Source: Planococcus maritimus | GTDB taxonomy: Bacteria > Bacillota > Bacilli > Bacillales_A > Planococcaceae | Length of the DNA stretch: 64,000 nucleotides | NCBI RefSeq assembly: GCF_001687625.2 | Contig: NZ_CP016538.2 | Location: 1,890,501-1,954,500 of the forward strand | Direction: 5' to 3' | Part shown: positions 17,801 to 26,752 of the stretch, piece after piece | How the letters are laid out: the number at the start of each line of letters is the position of its first letter | How positions within the stretch are numbered: the stretch's first letter is position 1 | Translations under genes and position numbers: made by a program | The notes under the pieces: generated by a model | What the model was told of the DNA's origin: nothing | Databases searched by the model: none | The model's input: only the letters and a program-made list of their open reading frames with translations

Positions 17801-18229
17801 TTATGAGCAGCTTCCGCCGCCATCGTTTCTTACTTTGGATCCGGTTTCGCCACGCAATAAGTCGCCACCGGTATCGGTGATGATATTGTTCGTCACTTGG
17901 TTGGCAATCGCCGTTGATACCATCTGCAAGAGAGAATTGACGTCGCTTTGTGATTGCTTGAATTCCTGTACAATCGGCACAGCATCGATTTCTTCTTCGA
18001 TTTTCTGGATTTTCTTCTCGATCAAGTCAAGTGCGCGTTCTTTCCCGTAATGCTGGAAGTTGACCGCTTGTTTTTGAAGACTTTTCAAGCTGGCAATTTT
18101 TTCGCGAATTTGCTGATTTTCATTGATTTGCGCTTCTGCGCGCTTGAAGAAATCGACTTCTTCTGTTTCAGCGATCATGTCCGCTACTTCTCGCGCTTTA
18201 TCGACGATTTGCTGTTTTGTATAAGTCAT
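17801..18229 (-). CDS. ricA: RicA (YmcA), RNA-maturation complex subunit
   Basis: 142 residues, YlbF/YmcA family. In B. subtilis RicA, RicF and RicT form an Fe-S-carrying complex that works with RNase Y in mRNA maturation and affects competence, biofilm and sporulation. The helical core reads EEVDFFKRAEAQINENQQI and the C-terminal block ITDTGGDLLRGETGSKV ends in GGGSCS; the terminal Cys is likely a cluster ligand. The ATG at 18229 is chosen from the family N-terminus MTYTKQQIV; its ribosome binding site is weak (ACGGAA), and a GTG four codons upstream is an alternative. rny, the partner nuclease gene, lies two genes upstream. Confidence 0.92.
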   Translation of the reverse strand: MTYTKQQIVDKAREVADMIAETEEVDFFKRAEAQINENQQIREKIASLKSLQKQAVNFQHYGKERALDLIEKKIQKIEEEIDAVPIVQEFKQSQSDVNSLLQMVSTAIANQVTNNIITDTGGDLLRGETGSKVRNDGGGSCS

Positions 18230-18393
18230 TTCCGTAGACACCCATTTCCTGGTCCAGTGCCAAAATCCGGCATCAGACGCTGTATTTTGATTTTCTTTAT
18301 CTGTCAGAACATGTTCGCTTACGATTGTACAGTGAACCCGATAAACCCGACAACCATTTTGTCTCAAAGCCGGGAGTTTGTTCATCTTTACTC

Positions 18394-18423
18394 ATTATAC
18401 TGAACGGATAGGGCTAGATACAA
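18394..18423 (-). promoter_or_regulatory. ricA promoter
   Basis: On the minus strand TTGTAT (18423-18418), 18 bases, TATAAT (18399-18394). It implies a 5' leader of about 155 bases before the ricA start. Confidence 0.65.
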
Positions 18424-18462
18424 GCTGTCTGGGCAATTGTCGCTAATTCGACAAGGTCTGGC

Positions 18463-19260
18463 TCACGCTTGGAAAGGATAATCTTCGTTGATGTAAATTC
18501 TCTCACAGCTTAGGGCTTTGCCTGTATTGTCATCGATTTCCGTGAAAAACCCGCTGACGACTGAACGGCCTGATTTCGGCACTTCAAAGCGCGTCGGCAT
18601 ATTGGTCTTGAAACGATACAACACAGAGTCACGCTTCATGCCTAATATTTCATCGTACGGTCCTGTCATTCCAACATCTGAGATATACGCTGTCCCGCCT
18701 GGCAGCACTCTCGCATCCGCCGTCTGAACGTGGGTGTGCGTCCCGACAACAGCAGATGCACGGCCATCCAAATGCCAACCCATCGCAATTTTCTCACTTG
18801 TCGCTTCAGCATGGAAGTCGACGAAGACGAGCGGCGATACTTGCTTGGCTTCTGCGATCAATTCATCTGCCATCTTAAATGGATCGTCATGTGCCGGTAA
18901 GAAGACACGGCCATGCAAATTGATGACCGATAAGGTTTTGCCATTTTTCGTCACGGTTGCCATGCCACGGCCGGGTGCTTCTTCGGAAAAATTCGCCGGG
19001 CGAATCAGATAATCCACGTCGTCGATAAAGTCAAAAATCTCTTTTTGGTCCCATGTGTGGTTGCCCATCGTTACCATGTCGACCCCCATGAACAGCAAGT
19101 CTTGGTAGATGGATTTGGTAATGCCTCGCCCTGCAGCTGCATTTTCGCCATTCGCTATGACGACATCCGGTGCGTATTTACGCTTGAGCCTCGGCAAATA
19201 CGATTCCAGCGCCTCTCTTCCCATTGATCCAACAATGTCCCCGATAAATAAAATTTTCAT
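18463..19260 (-). CDS. ymdB: YmdB metallophosphodiesterase
   Basis: 265 residues. Calcineurin-like phosphoesterase with the metal ligands in GDIVGSMGRE (Asp8), NGENAAAGRGI, GNHTWDQKEI, FHAEATSEK and GTHTHVQTAD. B. subtilis YmdB hydrolyses 2',3'-cyclic nucleotides and is needed for biofilm formation. The start is moved to the ATG at 19260, which gives the family N-terminus MKILFIGD and has AAGGTGA six bases upstream. It follows rny with a terminator between. In B. subtilis spoVS, tdh-kbl and miaB come next; here ricA follows directly. Confidence 0.95.
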   Translation of the reverse strand: MKILFIGDIVGSMGREALESYLPRLKRKYAPDVVIANGENAAAGRGITKSIYQDLLFMGVDMVTMGNHTWDQKEIFDFIDDVDYLIRPANFSEEAPGRGMATVTKNGKTLSVINLHGRVFLPAHDDPFKMADELIAEAKQVSPLVFVDFHAEATSEKIAMGWHLDGRASAVVGTHTHVQTADARVLPGGTAYISDVGMTGPYDEILGMKRDSVLYRFKTNMPTRFEVPKSGRSVVSGFFTEIDDNTGKALSCERIYINEDYPFQA

Positions 19261-19281
19261 GCAATCACCTTTCTCCATAAG

Positions 19282-19321
19282 AAAAAGGCTTCTTTGAATG
19301 GATATTCAACGAAGCCTTTTT
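19282..19321 (-). terminator. rny terminator
   Basis: 11-bp outer stem (19282-19292 with 19311-19321), one mismatch, 6-bp inner stem. It lies between the rny stop and ymdB. Confidence 0.8.
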
Positions 19322-19327
19322 CGTTTT

Positions 19328-20887
19328 TTATTTTGCGTATTCAACGGCTCGCGTTTCGCGGATGACCGTCACTTTGATATGTCCTGGATAATCCAACTCT
19401 TCTTCGATGCGCTTGCGGATATCGCGCGCGAGGCGATGAGCTGTCATATCATCAATCTGTTCCGGGCGAACCATGATCCGGATCTCACGTCCTGCTTGAA
19501 TGGCGAACGACTTCTCGACGCCTTCGTAAGACTCTGAAATCTCTTCCAGCTTTTCAAGCCGGCGGATGTAGTTCTCGAGCGTTTCGCTTCTGGCACCTGG
19601 ACGGGCAGCGGAAAGTGCATCTGCTGCTGCGACGATGACCGAAATGACCGAAGTCGCTTCCGTATCCCCATGGTGAGAGGCGATGCTGTTGATGACAACC
19701 GGATGTTCTTTGTATTTCGTTCCAAGTTCAACACCGATCTCCACGTGGCTGCCTTCGACTTCATGGTCGATGGCTTTCCCAATATCGTGGAGAAGCCCTG
19801 CACGTCTTGCCAGGGTTACATCTTCTCCAAGCTCTGCTGCCATAAGGCCTGACAGGAACGCCACTTCAACTGAGTGTTTCAGGACGTTCTGCCCGTAACT
19901 TGTACGGTAGCGGAGTCGGCCGAGTATTTTGATCAAGTCTGGATGCAAGTTATGTACACCTACGTCAAATGTGGTTTGTTCCCCAATTTCACGAATTTGC
20001 TCATCGACTTCACGTCTGGACTTCTCGACCATTTCCTCGATTCTCGCTGGATGGATGCGCCCGTCAGACACCAATTTCTCAAGTGCTAGACGCGCTGTTT
20101 CACGGCGGATCGGATCAAATCCGGAAAGAATGACCGCTTCAGGTGTATCATCAATAATTAAATCGATGCCTGTCAAGGTTTCGAGCGTGCGGATATTGCG
20201 TCCTTCGCGCCCGATGATGCGGCCTTTCATCTCATCATTCGGTAAATTGACTACTGACACGGTCGTTTCCGCTACATGGTCTGCAGCAAAACGCTGCATT
20301 GCCAATGACAAGATGTTCTTCGCTTTTTTGTCCGATTCTTCTTTGGCGCGGGCTTCTGATTCTTTGACCATGACTGCGATATCTGTCGACAGCTCATTCT
20401 CCACTTGCTCGAGGATGATGCTCTTCGCTTCTTCGCGTGTCAAAGAAGAAATCCGTTCCATTTCGGTCTGTTGCTGCTGAACCAAATCCTCAGCTTTGCT
20501 TCCCATCTGTTCAATATGCTGTTGTTTTTCGGCAAGTGCCTGATCCTTACGTTCAAGGCCGGCCTCGCGTTTGTTTAATGCATCATCCTTGCGATCCAAA
20601 TTTTCTTCTCTTTGCAACAACCGATTTTCATGTTTTTGCATTTCCGATCGGCGTTCGCGAATTTCAGATTCAGCTTCAGTACGCAATTTATGATTTTCGT
20701 CTTTCGCTTCCAGCAAGGCTTCTTTTTTCAGCGCCTCTGCTTCCCGTTTTGCATCTTCGACCACTTGCTCTGCGGAATGTTTGGCTCCTGCCATTTTGGA
20801 ATCGTTTGCCTTTTTCAATGCAAAATACCCAACAACTACACCGACGATGATACCAAGCAAAGCGAAGATGAACTCAGTAATACCCAT
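19328..20887 (-). CDS. rny: ribonuclease Y
   Basis: 519 residues. N-terminal membrane helix (about 4-24, [20 protein letters not shown]), a long charged coiled coil (about 30-200), a KH domain with [15 protein letters not shown], and an HD domain with metal-binding [10 protein letters not shown]. This membrane-bound endonuclease starts decay of much of the mRNA in Bacilli. GAGGAGG lies seven to eight bases before the ATG. It has its own terminator and is preceded by the recA terminator, so it should be transcribed separately. Confidence 0.98.
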   Translation of the reverse strand: MGITEFIFALLGIIVGVVVGYFALKKANDSKMAGAKHSAEQVVEDAKREAEALKKEALLEAKDENHKLRTEAESEIRERRSEMQKHENRLLQREENLDRKDDALNKREAGLERKDQALAEKQQHIEQMGSKAEDLVQQQQTEMERISSLTREEAKSIILEQVENELSTDIAVMVKESEARAKEESDKKAKNILSLAMQRFAADHVAETTVSVVNLPNDEMKGRIIGREGRNIRTLETLTGIDLIIDDTPEAVILSGFDPIRRETARLALEKLVSDGRIHPARIEEMVEKSRREVDEQIREIGEQTTFDVGVHNLHPDLIKILGRLRYRTSYGQNVLKHSVEVAFLSGLMAAELGEDVTLARRAGLLHDIGKAIDHEVEGSHVEIGVELGTKYKEHPVVINSIASHHGDTEATSVISVIVAAADALSAARPGARSETLENYIRRLEKLEEISESYEGVEKSFAIQAGREIRIMVRPEQIDDMTAHRLARDIRKRIEEELDYPGHIKVTVIRETRAVEYAK

Positions 20888-20982
20888 TCGGACACCTCCT
20901 CTTGCTATTGATTTTTTACATTTTCAAAGGATGAATCAATACATTCTTTGTCTTTCATCATTCGTTTAAAAATTAGTAAATA

Positions 20983-21000
20983 ATACAATTTTAATTGTAT
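20983..21000. repeat. 18-bp perfect palindrome upstream of rny
   Basis: ATACAATT-TT-AATTGTAT, about 100 bases before the rny start. It could be an operator or part of a promoter; nothing decides. Confidence 0.4.
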
Positions 21001-21051
21001 AGATGGACCTATGCCCTGTCAACCCTGCCAAACCAGCGCCCTCGCTTGTAA

Positions 21052-21083
21052 AAAGACTGCGAAGCATTCGCTTCGCAGTCTTT
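21052..21083 (-). terminator. recA terminator
   Basis: Perfect 14-bp stem (21052-21065 with 21070-21083), loop ATTC, ending in TTT on the minus strand, 32 bases after the recA stop. Confidence 0.85.
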
Positions 21084-21114
21084 ACGGAAAGCCTTTATGA
21101 AGTTACAGGCGAAC

Positions 21115-22182
21115 CTATTCCTCTTCGTCGACAAGCAAGTTGAAATCTTCTGCTTCTTTCTTGTCGTCTTTAGGTACAGATACGGAATAAGATGCTGCTG
21201 TCATACCGTAATGTTCACGGACTTTGCCAGCGATCTCATTACGTATACCTTCATGCTCACGCATGAATTGTTTAGCGTTTTCACGGCCTTGCCCAACGCG
21301 TTCGTTGTTATAAGAATACCATGAACCGCTTTTTTGGACGATGTCGAGGTCTGCACCAAGGTCGACGATTTCGCCTTCACGCGAGATCCCTTGCCCGTAC
21401 ATAATGTCAACTTCCGCTGTGCGGAACGGCGGAGCTACTTTGTTTTTGACGACTTTGATCTTCGTGCGGTTACCGATGATGTCATTGCCAGATTTTAATG
21501 CTTCTGCACGACGCACTTCAAGACGGACAGAGGAATAGAATTTCAATGCGCGTCCACCCGGTGTTACTTCTGGATTACCGAACATTACGCCAACTTTTTC
21601 TCGGATTTGGTTGATAAATACAGCAATGGTGTTTGATTTGTTGATGGCGCCCGAAAGTTTACGGAGAGCCTGTGACATGAGACGAGCTTGCAAACCGACG
21701 TGAGAGTCGCCCATTTCACCTTCGATTTCAGCTTTTGGCACAAGTGCCGCTACCGAGTCAATAACAACGATGTCTACTGCACCACTGCGCACAAGCGCTT
21801 CTGCGATTTCAAGTGCCTGTTCGCCTGTATCTGGCTGAGACAACAATAGTTCATCCAAGTTAACGCCCAGTGCTTTTGCATAGACTGGGTCAAGTGCATG
21901 CTCTGCATCGATAAATGCAGCCGTTCCGCCAGAAGCTTGTACTTCAGCAATAGCATGAAGTGAGACGGTCGTTTTACCCGAACTTTCAGGTCCGTAAATC
22001 TCAATGACCCGTCCGCGCGGATATCCGCCTATACCGAGTGCGATGTCGAGTGACAATGACCCACTTGAAACAGTTGAGACATTATGGCCCGTACTTTCAC
22101 CCAATTTCATGACAGAACCTTTACCGAATTGCTTTTCTATTTGTTTTAGCGCCATATCCAACGCTGCTTTACGATCGCTCAA
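21115..22182 (-). CDS. recA: RecA recombinase
   Basis: 355 residues. Strand exchange and SOS co-protease. Walker A is GPESSGKT (64-71), Walker B is [12 protein letters not shown], loop L1 is [12 protein letters not shown] and loop L2 follows [22 protein letters not shown]. The C-terminus is acidic. The start codon is TTG, seven bases after GAGGAGG. A promoter and a LexA-box-like site lie upstream. Confidence 0.98.
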   Translation of the reverse strand: MSDRKAALDMALKQIEKQFGKGSVMKLGESTGHNVSTVSSGSLSLDIALGIGGYPRGRVIEIYGPESSGKTTVSLHAIAEVQASGGTAAFIDAEHALDPVYAKALGVNLDELLLSQPDTGEQALEIAEALVRSGAVDIVVIDSVAALVPKAEIEGEMGDSHVGLQARLMSQALRKLSGAINKSNTIAVFINQIREKVGVMFGNPEVTPGGRALKFYSSVRLEVRRAEALKSGNDIIGNRTKIKVVKNKVAPPFRTAEVDIMYGQGISREGEIVDLGADLDIVQKSGSWYSYNNERVGQGRENAKQFMREHEGIRNEIAGKVREHYGMTAASYSVSVPKDDKKEAEDFNLLVDEEE

Positions 22183-22227
22183 AAGAAATCCTCCTCTTAT
22201 GTGAAAACCAATTTTCTAACTGATTTC

Positions 22228-22256
22228 AGTATACTAGTTTATTGAGAAATTTACAA
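22228..22256 (-). promoter_or_regulatory. recA promoter
   Basis: On the minus strand TTGTAA (22256-22251), 17 bases, TATACT (22233-22228), about 45 bases before the TTG start. Confidence 0.75.
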
Positions 22257-22264
22257 GAAAAAAG

Positions 22265-22278
22265 CGAACGTTTATTCG
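22265..22278. promoter_or_regulatory. LexA box upstream of recA
   Basis: On the minus strand CGAATAAACGTTCG matches CGAACRNRYGTTYC at 12 of 14 positions, nine bases upstream of the recA -35. Confidence 0.75.
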
Positions 22279-22341
22279 TGTTCGTATAATTGTTTACCGA
22301 ATTTAACCCTCGCTATCTTTTCATTCCCCTGAAATGGGCAT

Positions 22342-22371
22342 ATAAAAACACGCAAAATTAAATTTTGCGTG
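22342..22371 (-). terminator. cinA terminator overlapping its stop codon
   Basis: CACGCAAAATT (22349-22359) pairs with AATTTTGCGTG (22361-22371); TTTTTA follows on the minus strand. The ascending arm is coding sequence for the last cinA residues. Confidence 0.8.
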
Positions 22372-23611
22372 CATCTTCATCTGTTAGTGTTCGTATCAGG
22401 TAATGCAGCGCCAGTTTTACAGCGCGAATACGGTTGGTGTTTCTTAGGCCCGATAGTTCAAGCCGGTAAGTCTCGGCGCCTTGATCGCTTGCAATGCCGA
22501 TCCATACCGTGCCGACCGGTTCTTCACCATGGGCATCGGGTCCAGCCGCACCGGTAAGGCTCACGGCAATATCTGTACCGAATTTTTCCAAAGCAGCCGT
22601 TGCCATTACTACAGCCGTTTCTTTACTCACAACAGAATGTTTGTCAAAAAACTCAGGCGCTATGCCGAGCTGCTGGACTTTCATTTGTTCGTTATAAGTG
22701 ACAACTCCGCCACTAAGTACGGCGCTTGCCCCAGAGACAGAAGCGAGCTCCGACTGAAACAGCCCGGCAGTCAAACTTTCTGCTGCTGAAATCGTTTTAC
22801 CCTGCTGTTTCAATAAGTCGATCGCTTTCGACGCGAGAGAATCATCGTCATAGCCGTATAGATAGTCGCCAACACGCTCTAAGATTTGTTCTTTTGCGCC
22901 CCCGATCAATTTCCATGCCTCATCTGTGGTATCGGTCTTTGCCGTAATGCGCAGCGTTACTTCCCCAGCTGAAGCCAGTGGGGCAATCGTCGGGTTGGTT
23001 TGCTGATCTAAAATGTCTTGCAGGCGGTCTTCAAGTTCCGCTTCCCCGATACCATAAAAGCGCAGTACGTGTGAAAGAATGATATTTTCTTGATTGAGCA
23101 TGCGCACCAATTTCGGTTTTGCTTCGAATTGGAACATCGGCTCTAGCTCATGCGGCGGTCCCGGCAGCAGCATATAGAGATGATCGCCGTTTTGGTACAT
23201 CATTCCCGGCGCCATGCCGTTGTCATTGGCTAGCACATCGCTGCCCTCAAGCACGAGCGCTTGCTTTTTGTTGTTTTCAGTCATCGGGCGGCCGACACGA
23301 TCGAAATATGCCGCAATCGATGTCATCGCTGCATCGTCCATGGAAAGCGTCGTCCCGAGGTGATTAGCGATGGTCTGTTTCGTTAAATCATCTTTTGTTG
23401 GTCCAAGTCCGCCAGAAAAAATGATTACATCTGCCCGGGACTCGGCGATGGCAATTGAATCTTTCAACCGTTCTGGGTTGTCGCCCACCACGGTATGGTA
23501 ATAAACATTGATGCCAATTTCAGCAAGGTGCCCGGATATGAACCGGGCATTCGTATTGGTGATTTGGCCGAGCAGAAGCTCTGAGCCAACTGCGATAATT
23601 TCAGCGTTCAT
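22358..23611 (-). CDS. cinA: CinA, competence/damage-inducible protein
   Basis: 417 residues with two domains: an N-terminal MoCF/COG1058 domain (about 1-170; GSELLLGQITNTN, FSGGLGPTKDDLTK) and a C-terminal CinA domain (about 255-410; AAESLTAGLFQSEL, AVSLTGAAGP) of the nicotinamide-mononucleotide amidohydrolase type. The usual view is pyridine nucleotide salvage or repair, with co-expression with recA in competent Gram-positives. A terminator separates it from recA here. AAGGAAG lies before the ATG. Confidence 0.95.
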   Translation of the reverse strand: MNAEIIAVGSELLLGQITNTNARFISGHLAEIGINVYYHTVVGDNPERLKDSIAIAESRADVIIFSGGLGPTKDDLTKQTIANHLGTTLSMDDAAMTSIAAYFDRVGRPMTENNKKQALVLEGSDVLANDNGMAPGMMYQNGDHLYMLLPGPPHELEPMFQFEAKPKLVRMLNQENIILSHVLRFYGIGEAELEDRLQDILDQQTNPTIAPLASAGEVTLRITAKTDTTDEAWKLIGGAKEQILERVGDYLYGYDDDSLASKAIDLLKQQGKTISAAESLTAGLFQSELASVSGASAVLSGGVVTYNEQMKVQQLGIAPEFFDKHSVVSKETAVVMATAALEKFGTDIAVSLTGAAGPDAHGEEPVGTVWIGIASDQGAETYRLELSGLRNTNRIRAVKLALHYLIRTLTDEDARKI

Positions 23612-23635
23612 AACGATCTTCCTTTCATGTGGCGC

Positions 23636-24214
23636 TTATTTGGATGTCATAAGTCCTTTTCGGTTGGCATAGAAATAATCCCAGCCGGACCAAACTGTAA
23701 ATAGCAGCGCGATATAGAGCATAATCTCGCCGAATGGAATGCCAACTAGCGCGAAAACCATATTGTAAAGCAAGAGCGAAATAATCGCGATCAATTGTGT
23801 CACCGTTTTGATTTTGCCTAAATTTCCGGCTGCCACGACTTCTCCTTCACCCGCTAGCACTAAGCGCAATCCGGTAACCGCGAATTCGCGGCTGATGATA
23901 ACAATAACGACCCATGCCGGCGCGAATCCGAGCTCGACCAGTATGATCAAAGCTGCAGAAACAAGAAGTTTATCCGCTAGCGGGTCCAGAAACTTGCCGA
24001 AGGTGGTCACTAAATTGTATTTTCGTGCATAATAGCCATCAACCCAATCCGTGGCGGATGCAAAAATAAAGATCAATGCCCCGATTAGATGGGCGACAGG
24101 CAACGTCGTTCCGAGAAGCGAGATTTCTCCCCAGCCGAAATCGATGAGCATGAATGCCATGAAAATCGGGATGAGCAAGATGCGAGAAATGGTAATTTGA
24201 TTTGGTATATTCAT
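23636..24214 (-). CDS. pgsA: phosphatidylglycerophosphate synthase
   Basis: 192 residues with several membrane helices. It joins CDP-diacylglycerol and glycerol 3-phosphate, the first step to phosphatidylglycerol. The CDP-alcohol phosphotransferase motif is complete: Asp59-Gly60, Ala63-Arg64, Gly73, Asp77 and Asp81. The ATG at 24214 gives the family start MNIPNQITISRI and has AAAGGAG eight bases upstream; a frame opening at 24280 would add 22 unrelated residues and overlap rodZ. CdsA, which supplies its substrate, is encoded at 60.7 kb. Confidence 0.96.
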   Translation of the reverse strand: MNIPNQITISRILLIPIFMAFMLIDFGWGEISLLGTTLPVAHLIGALIFIFASATDWVDGYYARKYNLVTTFGKFLDPLADKLLVSAALIILVELGFAPAWVVIVIISREFAVTGLRLVLAGEGEVVAAGNLGKIKTVTQLIAIISLLLYNMVFALVGIPFGEIMLYIALLFTVWSGWDYFYANRKGLMTSK

Positions 24215-24263
24215 TGGGTTTTCTCCTTTCAATGCTTGCAGAAAAATAGCCATCAGGTGATGG

Positions 24264-25127
24264 CTATTCAGCATCATCAAAACGAATGATGATGTTTTGC
24301 GGTTTTCGCTCTTGTTCGTACGGCACGATTTCGCCGTTCAGTTCAAGTGTGAGCATCATATAATCCCCGATGCGCATAAAGACTTCCGTTTCATTCGATA
24401 GATCCACGGCTTCTGTTTCTCCTGCTTCAAAGACGCGGGCGAGGCTCAATAATTCAGAACCGCCTTCATCTTTAACGCTCAGCCAAGAAGCGCCATCCGC
24501 CGAAAACTCGAGTTGTCGATCGGATGGGCCAGAAAACGTATAAGTCGTTGTTTCACCCGAAACGCTCTCTAGCTCCAGCTGGGCTTCCGGTTCTTGCGGT
24601 TCTGTTGATTCTTCGGATTCTGCAGCAGGCGATTCTTCTTCCGCTGCTTCTGGCTGTTGCTCTGCTTGCGGTTCAGACGGCGACTCGTACTCCACATCCC
24701 CGCCTTCTTCCTCTTGCTGCAGATTGTTCCCTGACGTACTGAGCAAATAGAAATACCAAATGACCAATAGAATGAAGACAATGAATAATGCTACCAATAC
24801 TTTCGGCATTGATTCCGAGACGGAGCCGTTGCTGCGTTGTTTCTTGTCGGGCCTGCGTGTTAAATGCTCAGCAGGAGATGCTTGCGGTTGCTCTTCAGGC
24901 AATTCACCTTGATGCTCCCTTAACAAAGCTTCGCCATCCAAACCGACCGCTTGCGCATAACGTTTAATAAAAGCACGCACATAAAAAGCGCCTGGAATGG
25001 CTGAATAATTCCCTGTTTCGATTTCTTCTAAATGATGCTTTTGGATTTTCGTTCTCTCATTGAGCTGTTCGAGACTCAGGCCTTGGTCAAGCCTTGCCTG
25101 CTTCAGCTTGTTGCCCAATTGTCCCAT
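24264..25127 (-). CDS. rodZ: RodZ-like cytoskeletal membrane protein (YmfM)
   Basis: 287 residues. Cytoplasmic helix-turn-helix of the Cro/XRE type (about 1-70; LKQARLDQGLSLEQLNERT, EEIETGNYSAIPG), a basic stretch, one membrane helix (about 107-128, VLVALFIVFILLVIWYFYLL), a Glu/Gln/Pro-rich linker (about 135-185) and a C-terminal DUF4115 beta domain. RodZ links MreB to the elongation machinery. The ATG at 25127 has AGGTGA six bases upstream. It lies 50 bases before pgsA in the ymf operon. Confidence 0.93.
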   Translation of the reverse strand: MGQLGNKLKQARLDQGLSLEQLNERTKIQKHHLEEIETGNYSAIPGAFYVRAFIKRYAQAVGLDGEALLREHQGELPEEQPQASPAEHLTRRPDKKQRSNGSVSESMPKVLVALFIVFILLVIWYFYLLSTSGNNLQQEEEGGDVEYESPSEPQAEQQPEAAEEESPAAESEESTEPQEPEAQLELESVSGETTTYTFSGPSDRQLEFSADGASWLSVKDEGGSELLSLARVFEAGETEAVDLSNETEVFMRIGDYMMLTLELNGEIVPYEQERKPQNIIIRFDDAE

Positions 25128-25144
25128 CGTCTTCACCTGCCCGG

Positions 25145-25945
25145 TTAAAAATTGAACCCGTCGCCGAACATATCCATCTGGTCTTTATTGTCCATAAACG
25201 TGTTTTTTTCCAATACTTCATACGTGATTTTTTCTTCTGGATGATGGCGCAATTCAATAATGTAATCGAAATCATCGATGCTGTATTCGGAATGCTCAAC
25301 AAATTTATCCGGATGCTCGACCACTTTAATGTTTGGCATGCGCATCATTTCCCGCACAAGCTGAAGATGCCGCTCATCAGCTGAACGCCTCGTGACGATG
25401 CCGTCTAGGATGAAAATATTGTTGTCGTTGTGTTCATCGCCCATCAATTGATTACGGACGGTTTGTTTGATCATGGTTGATGACAGGAAAATCCATTTTT
25501 TGTTGGCACTGACGCTAGCAGCAACAATCGACTCAGTCTTGCCAACACGCGGCATTCCCCGCAGTCCGACCAGTTTATGGCCTTCCTGTTTGAAAATCTC
25601 CGCCATGAAGTCGACGAGCAAGCCAAGTTCATCCCGCACGAAGCGGAAGGTTTTACGGTCATCAGCATCTCGCTGAATATACCTGCCATGCCGTACGGCG
25701 AGAATGTCCCGCAACTTCGGTTCACGGAATTTCGTCACCGCAATCGTTTCGATCGTCGATAGGATCTGTTCGAAACGTTCGATCTGCACGTCATGTTCTG
25801 CACGCAGCAGCATTCCGCGCCTCCCCTGATCTACGCCGTTGATGGTAACAATATTGACACGCAGCATCCCAAGCAGCGATGCGATGTCCCCGAGTAAGCC
25901 CGGGCGGTTTACTTGAATCTCGTATTCAAAATACCATTCTTTCAT
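25145..25945 (-). CDS. ymfK: YmfK (DUF3388): ACT-like plus P-loop protein
   Basis: 266 residues of the YmfK family, function unknown. The N-terminus (about 4-75) looks like an ACT domain: YEIQVNRPGLLGDIASLLGM followed by NIVTINGVDQGRRG. Further on, GMPRVGKT (130-137) is an exact Walker A motif and NNIFILDG (about 175-182) has the form of a Walker B strand ending in Asp181, so nucleotide binding is likely. The ATG at 25945 matches the family start MKEWYFEYEIQ. It lies between ymfI and rodZ as in B. subtilis, but ymfJ is missing before it. Confidence 0.85.
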   Translation of the reverse strand: MKEWYFEYEIQVNRPGLLGDIASLLGMLRVNIVTINGVDQGRRGMLLRAEHDVQIERFEQILSTIETIAVTKFREPKLRDILAVRHGRYIQRDADDRKTFRFVRDELGLLVDFMAEIFKQEGHKLVGLRGMPRVGKTESIVAASVSANKKWIFLSSTMIKQTVRNQLMGDEHNDNNIFILDGIVTRRSADERHLQLVREMMRMPNIKVVEHPDKFVEHSEYSIDDFDYIIELRHHPEEKITYEVLEKNTFMDNKDQMDMFGDGFNF

Positions 25946-26032
25946 GCTCCACTCACCCTTCCCCTGCATTCATCATTCTCCGCCATTGCCTTTATGATAG
26001 CCTACATTAACAATGATGAAAAGGTACCGCAT

Positions 26033-26752
26033 TCAGATGAGCCAGCCGCCATTGACGCGGATCGTCTGGCCGGTGATATAATCCGCTTTGCCGCTGGTTA
26101 AAAATGAGACAGTATGGGCAATATCTTCAGGAGATCCTGCCCCAAGCGGTATCTCTTCTTCGAGTTCCCGCCATTCTTCGGCCGTTAACTCGTTGTTCAT
26201 TTTCGTGCGGATCAATCCCGGCGATACCGCATTGACACGTGTGCCTGATGGCGCCATTTCCTTGGCATATGCCTTCGTGAATGCCAGTTGCGCACCCTTT
26301 GCGGCCGAATAAGCCGTTTCCATCGAGGCGCCGGTCTCGCCCCAGATCGAAGCGATGAAAATGACGTAAGATTTCGCATGTCTCCTGAAATAAGGGGACA
26401 CGAAGCGCACCGTATCAATCGGATTCTTCACGTGGGCGCGCCATAAAGCGTCAAAATCAGCGGGACTGGTGTCTTCCAATAAGCTGTAGAGAGCATGGCC
26501 ACTGGCGCAAACGATACACGAACAGTCAAAGATTTGATCTGCCACTTGCTGTGCCCCGCCATCTTTCATGAAATCGCCCTGGACGATGACGAATTCCTGC
26601 TCTGTATAACGACCGCTGAGCTCGTCTGCAAATGCTGCCAGTTCCGTTTTATGGTAATGAAGGTAAAGCGACCAGCCATCGTCTGCCATTTGTCTTGCGA
26701 TGGCACTGCCGATGCCTCCTGAAGCACCCAGGATTAAGGCAAACCGTTTCAT
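26033..26752 (-). CDS. ymfI: YmfI, EF-P 5-aminopentanone reductase (SDR family)
   Basis: 239-residue short-chain dehydrogenase/reductase with cofactor motif GASGGIG (9-15) and catalytic ATAYSAAKG-like site (ETAYSAAKG; Tyr and Lys spaced by three), plus the proline-rich AVSPGLIRT and C-terminal GQTIRVNGGW. In B. subtilis YmfI reduces 5-aminopentanone to 5-aminopentanol on Lys32 of elongation factor P, which helps the ribosome at proline runs. The EF-P gene is not in this window. The start overlaps the ymfH stop (ATGA). Confidence 0.9.
   Translation of the reverse strand: MKRFALILGASGGIGSAIARQMADDGWSLYLHYHKTELAAFADELSGRYTEQEFVIVQGDFMKDGGAQQVADQIFDCSCIVCASGHALYSLLEDTSPADFDALWRAHVKNPIDTVRFVSPYFRRHAKSYVIFIASIWGETGASMETAYSAAKGAQLAFTKAYAKEMAPSGTRVNAVSPGLIRTKMNNELTAEEWRELEEEIPLGAGSPEDIAHTVSFLTSGKADYITGQTIRVNGGWLI

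Noticed and set aside
18307-18316. GAACATGTTC palindrome in the ricA leader as a LexA box
   Set aside because: The half-sites are two bases apart instead of four, so it does not fit the Bacillus SOS box.
18230-18385. N-terminal extension of ricA by 52 codons
   Set aside because: Begins at the transcription start with no ribosome binding site; the extra residues match no YmcA-family N-terminus.
19929-20480. 183-codon plus-strand frame
   Set aside because: Antisense to rny, Ser-rich as expected from the reverse of its codons; no support.
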